The notes: generated by a model from the sequence alone, not told the origin. Shown: positions 16,539 through 24,801, numbered from the stretch's first letter. The stretch: DNA of 35,302 bases from Hydromicrobium sp964415365 (GCA_964415365.1 CAYPYW010000023.1:1-35302); one strand, 5' to 3'. Numbers and translations: made by a program.

Positions 16539-18026
16539 TTATAGAGTAAAATAAAAAGTAGCTCCTTTTCCTTTCTCAGACTCTACCCAGATTGTTCCAT
16601 TATGCAGATTTATTATTCTTAGTACTGTAGCAAGGCCTATTCCTGTTCCTTCAAATTCAGACTCTGAATGGAGCCTCTGGAAAGGGGCAAATATTTTTTT
16701 TGAATATTCCATATCTATACCTATACCATTATCTTTTACATAATATACCTTTTTCCCATTACTATCTTTAATTCCAAATTCTATAAGAGCTTCTTCCTTT
16801 TTCCCGGTAAATTTAAAAGCATTATCTATAAGGTTTTTCAAGGCTATTTTTGCCAGGCCAATGTCTGCCGTTGCAGATAATTTTGGCGTTATTTTAAATT
16901 CAACTTTTCTTTCTGGATGTAAGGTTATTAATTCATCTGCAATTTCACTGGCTAATTTGCTTAGATCTACTTCCTGATACTTAGCTTCTTTTCTGGCAAT
17001 ACGGGACAATGTCAACAAATCGTTTATTAATCTCCCCATATTCTGGGCTGAAGAACGTATACGCCTTATAAAATCTTTTCCTTGTTCGTCAAGTTTATCA
17101 GAATAATCCTCAGATAGGGCCTGGCTAAAACCATCTATGCTTCTAAGTGGCGCCCTAAGATCATGAGACACCGAGTATGAAAAAGATTTAAGTTCCTCAT
17201 TTACCTTTTCTAACATTTCAGACTTTGCTTTCAAAGATTCCTCACTTTTTTTAAGTTTCCTAAATAAAAGATCAGAAGGTCTTACAAGCCCGGTCTCTAT
17301 TATAGCTTTATAGATAAGGTAGAATGAGATTACCTTAAAAATATGTCCAATTAGATTGAATAGACCGTATACATCAGTATATAAAGTAAACGCCAATTCT
17401 GAAAATATTGTGATTATAATTGACGCAATAACCAACCTGAATACTGATTTACCAAATTGTTTCCTTTCTTTTATAAGAAATAAAATCGATACCAATAATA
17501 TTCCTGAAATTATGTACTCGCTAATTATTTTAAATAGAGTTAGGCCGGTTCCTTCAACAAAACAAACTGGAAAAATATTCCAGTAGAATACTGATAAAAG
17601 GAAAAATAACACTATTATGCCATATCCCAAAAATACATAACCAACTCTAAGTCTTTTATTAATAAAAAATACTGCCAGCAAGAGTGAAAAGCTTTCAATA
17701 TATCTTGCAAATATCCATAACTGGGTAGCTAAATTAGATCCATAACCAGGAAATACCCCCATACCTTTATATGCTAGAGTATGCAGTGTATCTAAGAAGG
17801 CTACAAAAATATATGCTATTCCTATAAAAAGGAGATAGCTATTATCTAAATGTTTCCTAGTATTCCAGGTAACCATGAAGATTCCTGCAGCAATAATAAT
17901 ACTGAATATCTCAATAAAACTATGGTAAAGAAGATAACTATAAAGGCTGATAATATACAGTCCGGCTAAAGTTATTATTCCGAATACATAGACCAAAAAC
18001 TCGTTCTTTTTAAACAGTAAATGCAT
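16539..18026 (-). CDS. MASE3-type membrane histidine kinase
   Basis: 495-residue sensor kinase. Residues 1-235 hold about seven hydrophobic helices with the MASE3 features (YIFVAFLDTLHTLAYKGMGV, FARYIESFSLLLAVFF). A linker helix leads to HisKA with the phosphorylated histidine in SYSVSHDLRAPLRS (around residue 290). The ATPase domain has N-box NLIDNAFKFTG, G1 DNGIGID, the F-box FAPFQRLH and G2 GTGIGLA. MASE3 is a sensor of unknown signal, possibly a small hydrophobic molecule or membrane state. It heads an operon with the regulator and the c-di-GMP enzyme. Confidence 0.93.
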   Translation of the reverse strand: MHLLFKKNEFLVYVFGIITLAGLYIISLYSYLLYHSFIEIFSIIIAAGIFMVTWNTRKHLDNSYLLFIGIAYIFVAFLDTLHTLAYKGMGVFPGYGSNLATQLWIFARYIESFSLLLAVFFINKRLRVGYVFLGYGIIVLFFLLSVFYWNIFPVCFVEGTGLTLFKIISEYIISGILLVSILFLIKERKQFGKSVFRLVIASIIITIFSELAFTLYTDVYGLFNLIGHIFKVISFYLIYKAIIETGLVRPSDLLFRKLKKSEESLKAKSEMLEKVNEELKSFSYSVSHDLRAPLRSIDGFSQALSEDYSDKLDEQGKDFIRRIRSSAQNMGRLINDLLTLSRIARKEAKYQEVDLSKLASEIADELITLHPERKVEFKITPKLSATADIGLAKIALKNLIDNAFKFTGKKEEALIEFGIKDSNGKKVYYVKDNGIGIDMEYSKKIFAPFQRLHSESEFEGTGIGLATVLRIINLHNGTIWVESEKGKGATFYFTL

Positions 18027-18297
18027 CTTGTATATAATATTTTATTCTAATATTTTTTTATAATTTTATTAATTTTATTATTGTATTATAAAATTTTTAT
18101 AAAATCAATTAAACCAATATTAATATAACTATTTTAAAAAATTGCAAGATTATCTCTAAACTTTATTTTCTTCTGTGGTTATCTGATAAATTGAATTGGA
18201 ATATTAGTGAGTTTGGGGGTTTTCTATTACTCTTCTATATAGATTCTTTTAATACTTTTCTTATCATTTCTATTATCTTTAAAAACAAATAAAACTC

Positions 18298-18717
18298 CTA
18301 TCCGGTCACCGTAAAATAAGTCTCAATCTGCCCTACACCATCAGCAGTTATCACTATTCTCCAATTTCCAGGAGTTGTCCTTGTTCCAACTTTCCAAGAC
18401 CAAGTACAGTTGCCATTGGCGTCAGAATTCTTAGGTCCAAGCCCTTGGGCTTCGCTGGGACCTGATTTGTAATAGACAGTTATAGTGCATAATACATTAG
18501 GAGCAGTATTAATAGTTATAGAAGCCTGTGACCCTCTACTTATCGGAGAGGTCAAAGATACCACATTTATCCCATATGTAACCTGCTGCTCTTCTTGCTG
18601 TTCCTCTCCTTGATCCTGCTGAGATTGGGCCTCTTGAGTCTCTTCTTCTTGCTGAGTTTGCTCTTCCTGAGATTCTTCTTCGGTTTCTTCACTAGCTTTA
18701 GCCCATAAGCCTCTTCC
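18298..18717 (-). pseudogene. Severed C-terminal part of the nuclease lipoprotein
   Basis: In the same frame as the nuclease gene and directly after its TAA, the reading frame continues with GRGLWAKASEE, a Gln/Glu-rich linker of about 45 residues, and an Ig-like domain (NVVSLTSPISRGSQASITI, NWRIVITADGVGQIETYF). GRGLW is the normal end of a thermonuclease domain, so the two pieces were one protein of about 379 residues. Only the last 88 residues could be restarted from an internal Met, and no ribosome-binding site was seen there. Confidence 0.75.
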
Positions 18718-19437
18718 TTACTCTCTGGCTTTTTCTTGAAGCTCCAAAAAATAATCTGCATACTTTACATCAGGAGGATAAGTAGCAACCTCCGCATAAC
18801 CATTCTCCACTAAATAGGCATTTACAAAGATATCATCTACATACACATAAGCCAGAACTCTTCCATACTGATCGGTATCTGATACATCTTTTTCCAGGGT
18901 AATAACTTTTCCAAATACAAGGCTGATATTTATCTCTGTTGCAGCGCCCCCATACTTATCATCAGATTCTGGGCAGTTAATGCCAATATACTCTACTCTC
19001 TCCCTTGTCTCTAACTCTATGCTATCTCCATCAATTACTTCAATACATTTAGCCTGCCAGAAAGTAACTTCTTCTTTTTCCTCTTCTGTAACTTCTTCCT
19101 TGAGCTCTATAGTGATTACAACAGAATCTATATCTATATCTATTCCATCTGATACTTCAAGATAAGCAGTATATACTCCCTGGCTGTCAAAGCTTATAGA
19201 CAGTTCTTTATCAGTATAGGTTTTACCTCCAATAGTCCACTTATATTCCAGGCTATCTCCATCCGGGTCCTCCGAGCCATCAGCATTTAAAGTAACGGTC
19301 TCTCCACAGTAGCAGTATTGATCTTCTCCTGCATCAGCAATGGGAGGATTATTTTCTGGTTCTCCCTTTGCGGGTGCACAGGAAACAAGTAAAAATACTA
19401 GTATTATTGAAATTATAAATAGAAGTCTCCTTTTCAT
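18718..19437 (-). CDS. PKD-thermonuclease lipoprotein, truncated by in-frame TAA
   Basis: Exported lipoprotein of 239 aa. The signal peptide ends in the lipobox LLVSC (Cys20). A PKD domain (about 30-110; NPPIADAGEDQ, DGDSLEYKW) is followed by a staphylococcal-nuclease-like domain (about 125-238; KCIEVIDGDSIEL, YIGINCPES, DQYGRVLAYVYV, LVENGYAEV). Compared with the nuclease consensus RLIGIDTPE, this copy reads EYIGINCPE. The first catalytic arginine position is Glu and the metal-ligand Asp position is Asn, while YGR and PE remain. Asn at that site occurs in relatives; Glu is more unusual. The frame stops at TAA exactly where the family continues GRGLW. Activity is therefore doubtful. Confidence 0.85.
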   Translation of the reverse strand: MKRRLLFIISIILVFLLVSCAPAKGEPENNPPIADAGEDQYCYCGETVTLNADGSEDPDGDSLEYKWTIGGKTYTDKELSISFDSQGVYTAYLEVSDGIDIDIDSVVITIELKEEVTEEEKEEVTFWQAKCIEVIDGDSIELETRERVEYIGINCPESDDKYGGAATEINISLVFGKVITLEKDVSDTDQYGRVLAYVYVDDIFVNAYLVENGYAEVATYPPDVKYADYFLELQEKARE

Positions 19438-19553
19438 TATTATGCCTCCCCTAGTGTTGATAGTATTTGAAAAGATTCTGTTAATTACAATATAGATTTT
19501 AGTAAATATTATTATAGTACTAATAATATGAGATAAAAATAGCTTTTTAGTAA

Positions 19554-20012
19554 CTACAGCAGTTCTTCCAGGCAGATTATCTTGATTTCGCTGATATTTT
19601 TTAGCTTAAAATCGTTGGTAATGAAAATTGGGCATTCATTAAACAAAGCAGTTGAAATGTGAATGCTATCAGCAGTATTCAAATTGTATTTTGCCCGAAT
19701 AACGGCTGAACTAACCGCTATTTCATCATAGAGTGGAGTAATGGATAAATTCGGAAAGGTCTTTATAAGCAGTTCATATTCCATTGCCTCCTTGAGTTTT
19801 CCTGACTTGTAAGGAAGAGTTAAAATTTCTGTGAGAATCAAAGTTGAGCAGTAAGCTGAAATTTTTCCTGATTCGATTTTAGAAAATATCTTATAGGTGA
19901 GGTTGGAAAACTTGTTTTTCCCTTCAAAGTGATAGATAAACATGCAGGTATCAATTGCTACCTGGGTATAGTGTTTTAAAATGCTTTCAATTTTTTCAAG
20001 GCCAGCCTTCAA
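19554..20012 (-). CDS. PIN-domain toxin (VapC-like)
   Basis: Ribonuclease toxin of a type II pair. Acidic residues are visible in QVAIDTCMFIYHFE, in LILTEIL, in NTADSIHISTAL and in FITNDF, giving a full PIN active site. I chose the TTG at 20010-20012 because AGGAGGG lies six bases before it; a GTG at 20036 would add eight residues. The AbrB-type antitoxin gene lies just upstream on the same strand. Confidence 0.87.
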   Translation of the reverse strand: MKAGLEKIESILKHYTQVAIDTCMFIYHFEGKNKFSNLTYKIFSKIESGKISAYCSTLILTEILTLPYKSGKLKEAMEYELLIKTFPNLSITPLYDEIAVSSAVIRAKYNLNTADSIHISTALFNECPIFITNDFKLKNISEIKIICLEELL

Positions 20013-20053
20013 TCGCAACCCTCCTATTGCCACCACCTATAATCTTAACTTTT

Positions 20054-20290
20054 CTAACGGCCCCAGTTTTCCCTTTCTTTTTTAATATAACCATCTATAT
20101 CTACATTTTCCCAGATTTCAGAATGAAATTTATGAGAATGATCTGTATACTTTTTCGGGAGTGGGATTAGTGTAATCTTATTTTCATTTGTATCTATTAC
20201 CAGAGTGTCGCCAGCAGATAAATCAAGCATATTCCTGATTTTCTTTGGTATAGCTATCTGGAACTTGCTGCTGATTTTTACCGTTTTCAT
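20054..20290 (-). CDS. SpoVT/AbrB-type antitoxin
   Basis: 78-residue swapped-hairpin DNA-binding antitoxin. VKISSKFQIAIPKKIRNMLD, then LSAGDTLVID is the classic AbrB/MazE-like motif, and the C-terminal tail is charged for toxin binding. The start is set at the ATG (20288-20290) behind GGGGAAA. An upstream TTG would add five residues. It precedes the PIN gene, so the pair should be autoregulated and co-transcribed. Confidence 0.88.
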   Translation of the reverse strand: MKTVKISSKFQIAIPKKIRNMLDLSAGDTLVIDTNENKITLIPLPKKYTDHSHKFHSEIWENVDIDGYIKKERENWGR

Positions 20291-20406
20291 AGTAATTTTC
20301 CCCAAATTCCATAAAATTTTTATTTTTTATTAAAAGTAAAAATATTTTATATCTTATACCAGATAACGATGAAAGTAAAATAAATTTAGATTACTTTGTC
20401 AGTGAA

Positions 20407-20553
20407 ATGCTATCCAGATATTTTTATAATTTACTAGGATTCTTAGAAGATATGGACTTTAATTTTCCAAAAGTGGTCCTAGAATACTGCTTTATGGCTT
20501 TGAAGAATACTTTAAAAAATAATTATAATAAAATACTATTTAACAACTTCTAA
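20407..20553 (+). other. Short open frame in a gap, possible gene remnant
   Basis: Between the AbrB gene and the HEPN gene the plus strand stays open from about 20295 to 20553. Only a 48-codon ATG frame (MLSRYFYNLLGFLEDMDF) is available, without a clear ribosome-binding site. The composition looks protein-like, and the frame overlaps the end of the HEPN gene. It may be the tail of a lost gene; I assign no function. Confidence 0.2.
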
Positions 20554-20943
20554 TTTCCTCTTAATGATACTCTCAACGCTATAAATAAAATCTTTCATTT
20601 CTTTAAAATAGCTATTAATTTCGGGTTCAGAATATTCAATAAATTCACCATAGTCACTTCTGGTTCTGAGCTCATAAGCCCTATTTAAAAATTTTCCAAT
20701 TTTTGGATCTATCATTTTTTCTTTAACATAGTTTCTATTGAAATAACCAATTATTTGACTATGTTTAGATGTAGAGAAACTATCCACTAATAATAAAGCA
20801 TTCGTAATATAAAAAACGCCATAATATATCCTTGTGGCTGCAGCATTAAATTTTTTTGATTTTATTAAAATATCTACTTCCTCTATCGCCTCTTTAGCTC
20901 GAGCAATCCTATAATTAACTAATTCTCTTTTGTAACTCTCCAT
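20536..20943 (-). CDS. HEPN-domain protein of MNT/HEPN pair
   Basis: 135-residue all-helical HEPN protein (UPF0332-like). Motifs are IARAKEAIEEVDILIKSKKF, AAATRIYYGVFYI and the late YELRTRSDYGEF, where R93/R95 and Y98 sit in the R-x-x-x-D-Y signature of this subgroup. In characterised MNT/HEPN modules the HEPN partner is an RNase toxin neutralised by AMP transfer from the nucleotidyltransferase. Its ATG overlaps the stop of the nucleotidyltransferase gene by 1 nt, so the two are translationally coupled. Confidence 0.88.
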   Translation of the reverse strand: MESYKRELVNYRIARAKEAIEEVDILIKSKKFNAAATRIYYGVFYITNALLLVDSFSTSKHSQIIGYFNRNYVKEKMIDPKIGKFLNRAYELRTRSDYGEFIEYSEPEINSYFKEMKDFIYSVESIIKRKLEVVK

Positions 20944-21266
20944 TATATTTTAATTCCTGCTTTAAGCACATTTTTAACAAAAGGTGTTTCTTTTATTAAT
21001 GGATTATCTAAATCCTTTTCAAAATAAATTTTTGAATCGAACACAATATCATTTTTAATTCCAAAATCTATAATTATATCAAGTATTTGATTAATTTCTT
21101 TCCAATTTTTAGATTCTTTGAAAATCAGCATGATATCAAAATCCGAATCTGGCTTATATGAATTAGCTTGTGAGCCAAAAAGGTATATTTTCGCCAAGTC
21201 ATTCCCATAGCGCTTTTTTAAAAGCAACTTTAAAGAAGATAGCAAATTTTCTATTTCTTTTTCCAT
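20943..21266 (-). CDS. MNT-type nucleotidyltransferase antitoxin
   Basis: 107-residue minimal nucleotidyltransferase. The signature is complete: IYLFGSQANSYKPDSDFDIM, with G31-S32 and the metal-binding D42 and D44, plus a third acidic residue in DIVFDSKIYF. It is expected to adenylylate the HEPN partner and silence it. It comes first in the two-gene operon. The 190 bp upstream hold inverted repeats but no gene. Confidence 0.88.
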   Translation of the reverse strand: MEKEIENLLSSLKLLLKKRYGNDLAKIYLFGSQANSYKPDSDFDIMLIFKESKNWKEINQILDIIIDFGIKNDIVFDSKIYFEKDLDNPLIKETPFVKNVLKAGIKI

Positions 21267-21396
21267 AAAGTTAATCTAAAAAAATAAATTAATGTAAATT
21301 GATGATATTTATTATAACATAAAAAATGAGCTAAAGGTCTTTTTAAAACACATATTGATGTTACTGTTTTCATCCAAACGATAATATAACTAATTT

Positions 21397-21455
21397 GTCG
21401 GTCAGACCCGACATTTTGGTACCAAAATTGTAAACCAGCACGACACATTTTGGTA
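21397..21455. repeat. Cluster of inverted repeats, possible mobile-element scar
   Basis: GTCGG/CCGAC (21397-21401 with 21408-21412) is followed at once by the perfect 16-bp palindrome ATTTTGGTACCAAAAT (21413-21428). A further half-site ATTTTGGTA lies at 21447-21455, also preceded by a CGAC sequence. These could be ends of a lost insertion sequence or an operator array for the MNT/HEPN operon. Confidence 0.35.
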
Positions 21456-21456
21456 A

Positions 21457-22074
21457 TTAAGAAGGTTCTTCAAGCAGGTACTCAAGACCATACTGCTCAT
21501 ATACTCTCTGCAGTTCTTTTTCGGCCCTGGATAGCAGTGACCAGGTATCTTCCGACAATTTGTCTATTGCACTGCTGTTAAAACCCGAATAGTTTTCACT
21601 ACCATAATAAGACAGGACAAGATTTACGGTTTTCATGTCACTTTCAATAAATTCCAGCTCGTAACTTAAAAAAGCTTCCAGAGGTTTGGGAACATTTCCA
21701 ATCCCAATAAGTTTTTCCTTATAGTCCCTTGCCGCATCCAGCCGCTCGGTGGTAAGTTCTTTTAACTCCCCGGTACTTATAATTTCATCTCCCATCTTTT
21801 CCGAAAGCTCAACTGTTTTTTCAATAAATTCATCTTTTAATGGCTTGTACTTCTGGTAATATTCCGCTAGTTCCTTAGTTTCTTCCGATTTTAATTCTTC
21901 CAGCATTCCTCTTTCCAATCTTTCCCTCTCTTCTTCCAGCCTGGCCTCTTCTTCCAATTGCCTCTGTATCTCCATTTTCTGCATCTCTACGGAAAAGATG
22001 TTGTATCCTACCAGCAGAACCACAACCAGAACGAGTGCTATTGAAATTATAATTTCACTTCTTGATTTAATCAT
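21457..22074 (-). CDS. Membrane-anchored coiled-coil protein of unknown function
   Basis: 205 aa. One N-terminal transmembrane helix or uncleaved signal (about 9-28) leads to a Glu/Arg-rich coiled coil (about 30-75; EEEARLEEERERLERG). An extracellular helical domain with no family I recognise follows. It lies 48 bp downstream of the class E sortase gene on the same strand, so it is likely co-expressed. It could be a sortase accessory or a surface-attached scaffold, but the sequence does not say which. No sorting signal is present. Confidence 0.8.
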   Translation of the reverse strand: MIKSRSEIIISIALVLVVVLLVGYNIFSVEMQKMEIQRQLEEEARLEEERERLERGMLEELKSEETKELAEYYQKYKPLKDEFIEKTVELSEKMGDEIISTGELKELTTERLDAARDYKEKLIGIGNVPKPLEAFLSYELEFIESDMKTVNLVLSYYGSENYSGFNSSAIDKLSEDTWSLLSRAEKELQRVYEQYGLEYLLEEPS

Positions 22075-22122
22075 TTAAGCCTTTTTACCAATTCATCCAA
22101 TCTTTTCTATTCTTTACCTTAG

Positions 22123-22902
22123 TTATTTATTTTTAGCGGATGCCAGTTCAAGCGAATACAAGTTTAAAAGTTCTGATATTAAAACAATTCTTTCTGCCGC
22201 AGAATATTCAGGATAACATGAAGTAAGCAGCAGTTCTTTTTTAATAGTGCCTTCCAGAATATATACATCCCTTGGTTTAACTATTTCAAGTCCGGTCACA
22301 GCATATACAAAAAGCTCTCCATTTATTGTTTCAAGATAAATCAGATCGCCATTCTCAAGCATGTCAATCTTATTAAAAGGTGCTCCGTAAGTTGTCCTGT
22401 GCCCGGAAATAGTACACCTTCCGTTATCCCCAGGCAGCGGTGTCTCCGGTATATGCCCCGGCCCCTCTTTCAGAGTCTTTGTGTCTGTACCTTCATTTAC
22501 AATCCATTCAAGATCAATTTTAGGGATTTTAATCTTTAATGGGAAAAAATCTTCTGCGGTTAAATTCTCATAATCCACTATTTCTTCATCAACCTTAACT
22601 GAACCAACACCCGAACTGCCGGATTTTCCTGTAGTTCCATTATCCTGCTTATTTTCTTCTTCGGGGACATTCTCCTGGGTGGTCTCTGAGCTTTCCACCG
22701 ACTCAGCCTGCTCAGTTCCTTCCTCAGATAAATTCTCCTTCTGGGCTTCCCATTCTGACAGTACAGTTTCCTGTTTTGCTTCAGCAAAAGCATTAACAAA
22801 GGCAGGATATAACATAAACAGTAAGCCTGCTCCGGCAATAACAGCTATAACTATCTTTAGTATCTTTATCCTCTTAGATTTTGAACTTTTTTTCTCATCC
22901 AT
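22123..22902 (-). CDS. Class E-like sortase
   Basis: Membrane transpeptidase that joins surface proteins to the cell wall; 259 aa. A cytoplasmic basic start, a transmembrane helix (about 15-35) and a Glu/Ser-rich linker (45-110) precede the catalytic domain. The active-site triad is H168 in SGHRTTYGAPF, C229 in LLTSCYPEY and R238 in AAERIV. The GHRTTYGAPF motif and C-x-P ending fit class E/D. The usual His of TCHP is Tyr here. The core is closely similar to the second sortase at 30677 (IPKIDLEW, VNEGTD, GPG), so the two are paralogues. No sortase substrate is adjacent; a coiled-coil gene follows. Confidence 0.92.
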   Translation of the reverse strand: MDEKKSSKSKRIKILKIVIAVIAGAGLLFMLYPAFVNAFAEAKQETVLSEWEAQKENLSEEGTEQAESVESSETTQENVPEEENKQDNGTTGKSGSSGVGSVKVDEEIVDYENLTAEDFFPLKIKIPKIDLEWIVNEGTDTKTLKEGPGHIPETPLPGDNGRCTISGHRTTYGAPFNKIDMLENGDLIYLETINGELFVYAVTGLEIVKPRDVYILEGTIKKELLLTSCYPEYSAAERIVLISELLNLYSLELASAKNK

Positions 22903-22979
22903 ATATTTATTTAACGAATTTTCAACACAAAATTAATGACCCTATATTATATACATTCAAGTTCCTTACCTGTCAGGTA

Positions 22980-23012
22980 GTGGGTCAATTTGAAATATTT
23001 ACGAGAACCCAC
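22980..23012. repeat. Inverted repeat GTGGGT/ACCCAC
   Basis: A 6-bp perfect inverted repeat (22980-22985 with 23007-23012) with a 21-nt loop stands in the divergent gap between the sortase and hicB genes. There is no T-run, so it is not an obvious terminator. It may be an operator or an insertion-sequence end. Confidence 0.3.
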
Positions 23013-23058
23013 AATACTACAACTATATTAAACTATCATGCTATTGAAAATTTAACAA

Positions 23059-23116
23059 TTGTCAAATATAATTCAAAACACTAGAATATACCACCATTAA
23101 TTAATAAAAAAGGAGG
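23059..23116 (+). promoter_or_regulatory. hicBA promoter and ribosome-binding site
   Basis: TTGTCA (23059-23064), 17 bp and TAGAAT (23082-23087) form a plausible promoter. AGGAGG (23111-23116) lies eight bases before the hicB ATG. Confidence 0.6.
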
Positions 23117-23124
23117 TTAACAAA

Positions 23125-23472
23125 ATGGCAAGGATGGATGTTGGCAGAGCAATAAATAAAAAAAGTGGTATATTTATTATTCTTACAAATATATTTATAG
23201 AAGAAGATAATGGTTATGTGGTTAAGTGTCCTGAACTTGGTATCAGTACTCAAGGTGACACAATTGAAGAATCAGAAAAAAATATAGAAGATGCGATATA
23301 TGTTTTTCTTAATAGCATAGAATCTATTGGTTTAAGAGATAAGATATTTAAAGAAAAGAATATTAAAATATATAAATACAAAGAAATACCCAAAAAAGAA
23401 AATGAGGCAATATCAATCAACATGACTGATGAAGAAAATATTTATTATAGAAAAACTCTTGTAGCAATCTAA
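23125..23472 (+). CDS. hicB: HicB-like antitoxin
   Basis: 115 aa. The partial RNase H-like HicB fold is seen in IFIEEDNGYVVKCPELGIST, then QGDTIEESEKNIEDAIYVFL, the standard antitoxin motif. The C-terminal part (about 75-115) is not a clear HTH or RHH, so DNA binding is uncertain. Here the antitoxin comes first, the reverse of the classic hicAB order but common. The stop overlaps the hicA ATG (TAATG). Confidence 0.87.
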   Translation: MARMDVGRAINKKSGIFIILTNIFIEEDNGYVVKCPELGISTQGDTIEESEKNIEDAIYVFLNSIESIGLRDKIFKEKNIKIYKYKEIPKKENEAISINMTDEENIYYRKTLVAI

Positions 23473-23714
23473 TGGGTGAATATAAAAAGCCAACAGGAAT
23501 TCGATTAATAAGAGCTCTTACAAAACATGGATATGAAATAAAGAAATATTGTAAGGGCTCTCATGTTTTTCTAATAGACCCCAAAAATGAAAATAGTTAT
23601 GCAGTAATACCTAGTACCAGAAAAACACTGAAGATAGGATTATTGGAAGATATAAGAAGAAATGAACTTAAAATATCTATGGATAGATTCATTGAAATAT
23701 TGAGAGATTGTTAA
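23472..23714 (+). CDS. hicA: HicA-like mRNA interferase toxin
   Basis: 80-residue double-stranded-RNA-binding fold toxin. The motif KYCKGSHVFLID carries the catalytic histidine H31 (G-S-H), and the ending AVIPSTRKTLKIGLLEDIRR is the usual HicA tail. It is expected to cleave mRNA when HicB is degraded. It overlaps hicB by one base. The product is full length. Confidence 0.9.
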   Translation: MGEYKKPTGIRLIRALTKHGYEIKKYCKGSHVFLIDPKNENSYAVIPSTRKTLKIGLLEDIRRNELKISMDRFIEILRDC

Positions 23715-23826
23715 TATCATAAACTTATATTCAAATCTCTTAAACCTACTAACCATCAGGGAACTAATTTAGTATTATCGCTATTAACTTTTACTATTAA
23801 TACCGTATTTAAAAAAATTAGAGCTA

Positions 23827-24714
23827 TTACTCACTGCTTACCGTAGGATACCCTTTATCTACCCATTCCGTAATACCACCGCCCATATCGTAAACTTGAG
23901 TAAAACCATTTTCTATCAGAATAGTTGCTGCTCTGGCGCTCCTGCTTCCGGCTTTACAATAAACGACTATAGGCTTATCCTTGGGCAGTTCATTCAATCT
24001 GCCTTCCAGCGCGTCTACAGGTATCAGCACTGCTCCCTCTATATGGACCTCGTCATACTCATCCTGGTTCCTCACATCCAGGATTAGATAATTCTCGCCA
24101 TTAGTAATTATCTCATAAACTTCTTCAACTGAAATCAGTATAGCTTCAGCTTCCCCCTCTGTAGCACTCGAAGTTTCCTCTTCAGTATCTGTTCGCTCAA
24201 CAGGATAACCTTTTTTTTCCCATTCAATGATGCCTTCTCCTGCCAGATTGTAGACCTCGGTAAATCCATTATCTATTAAAATATGTGCAGCTCTTTCGCT
24301 TCTCCCGCAACTGGAACCGTTACAATAAGCAATTATGGGTTTATCCTTGGGTAGTTCATTTAGCCTGTCTCCAAGTTCCGAAACAGGTATAAGTATGGCT
24401 CCTTCTACGTGACCGCTTTTATACTCGTCTTCGGATCTCACATCCAGAAATATATAACCTTTGCCACTGTTGTAAGCTTCATAAGCTTCATCCACAGTCA
24501 TAGGGATTATATCCACTGATACGCTGCTCTCCTCTACTGCCGCCGATTCTTCTTCATTTCCCCCGGCGGCTAGAACAGTTCTCTTACTACCCAGGATTCC
24601 AAAATGAAACAGTAGTGAAAACGTGATAAGAAGAACACCCACAACTGCCAGAACACCTATCAAAATCGTAAGTAGTTTTGCACTTTTAGGTTTTGATGAT
24701 TTTTCTTCTGCCAT
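23827..24714 (-). CDS. Membrane-anchored tandem rhodanese protein
   Basis: 295 aa. An N-terminal transmembrane helix (about 14-38) is followed by two extracellular rhodanese domains. Domain 1 (about 72-172) has active-site C131 with a second Cys in CNGSSCGRSERA. Domain 2 (about 193-292) has C253 in CKAGSRSARA. Both have the DVRxxDEY and GHVEGA/IHIEGA signatures and a GYP end. The two share long identical stretches (RLNELPKDKPI), a sign of internal duplication. It should carry persulfide sulfur outside the membrane, with the acceptor unknown. The neighbours are hicBA (convergent) and a palindrome upstream. Confidence 0.9.
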   Translation of the reverse strand: MAEEKSSKPKSAKLLTILIGVLAVVGVLLITFSLLFHFGILGSKRTVLAAGGNEEESAAVEESSVSVDIIPMTVDEAYEAYNSGKGYIFLDVRSEDEYKSGHVEGAILIPVSELGDRLNELPKDKPIIAYCNGSSCGRSERAAHILIDNGFTEVYNLAGEGIIEWEKKGYPVERTDTEEETSSATEGEAEAILISVEEVYEIITNGENYLILDVRNQDEYDEVHIEGAVLIPVDALEGRLNELPKDKPIVVYCKAGSRSARAATILIENGFTQVYDMGGGITEWVDKGYPTVSSE

Positions 24715-24773
24715 CTTAAATACCGCCCGTCTAACTCTAATAATAATTATTATTTTTTAACAGTATATTATAA

Positions 24774-24801
24774 GAGCACTTTACCTTAAGGTAAAGTGCT
24801 C
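24774..24801. repeat. 28-bp perfect palindrome upstream of the rhodanese gene
   Basis: GAGCACTTTACC and its exact complement flank TTAA. It has a 12-bp stem but no T-run on either side. Position 60 bp before the rhodanese start and 160 bp before the AbiJ-like start suits an operator or an RNA hairpin. Confidence 0.5.

Noticed and set aside
183..18720. Reassigned stop codons as an explanation for the two interrupted genes
   Set aside because: One interruption is TAG and the other TAA, while TAA, TAG and TGA all end intact genes here. Mutation or assembly error is simpler.
18567..18761. Basic 64-residue frame over the nuclease linker
   Set aside because: It is the out-of-frame reading of the Gln/Glu-rich linker; the in-frame continuation matches the nuclease family.
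21251..21448. Minus-strand frame upstream of the MNT gene
   Set aside because: It covers the inverted-repeat cluster and shows no domain features or ribosome-binding site.
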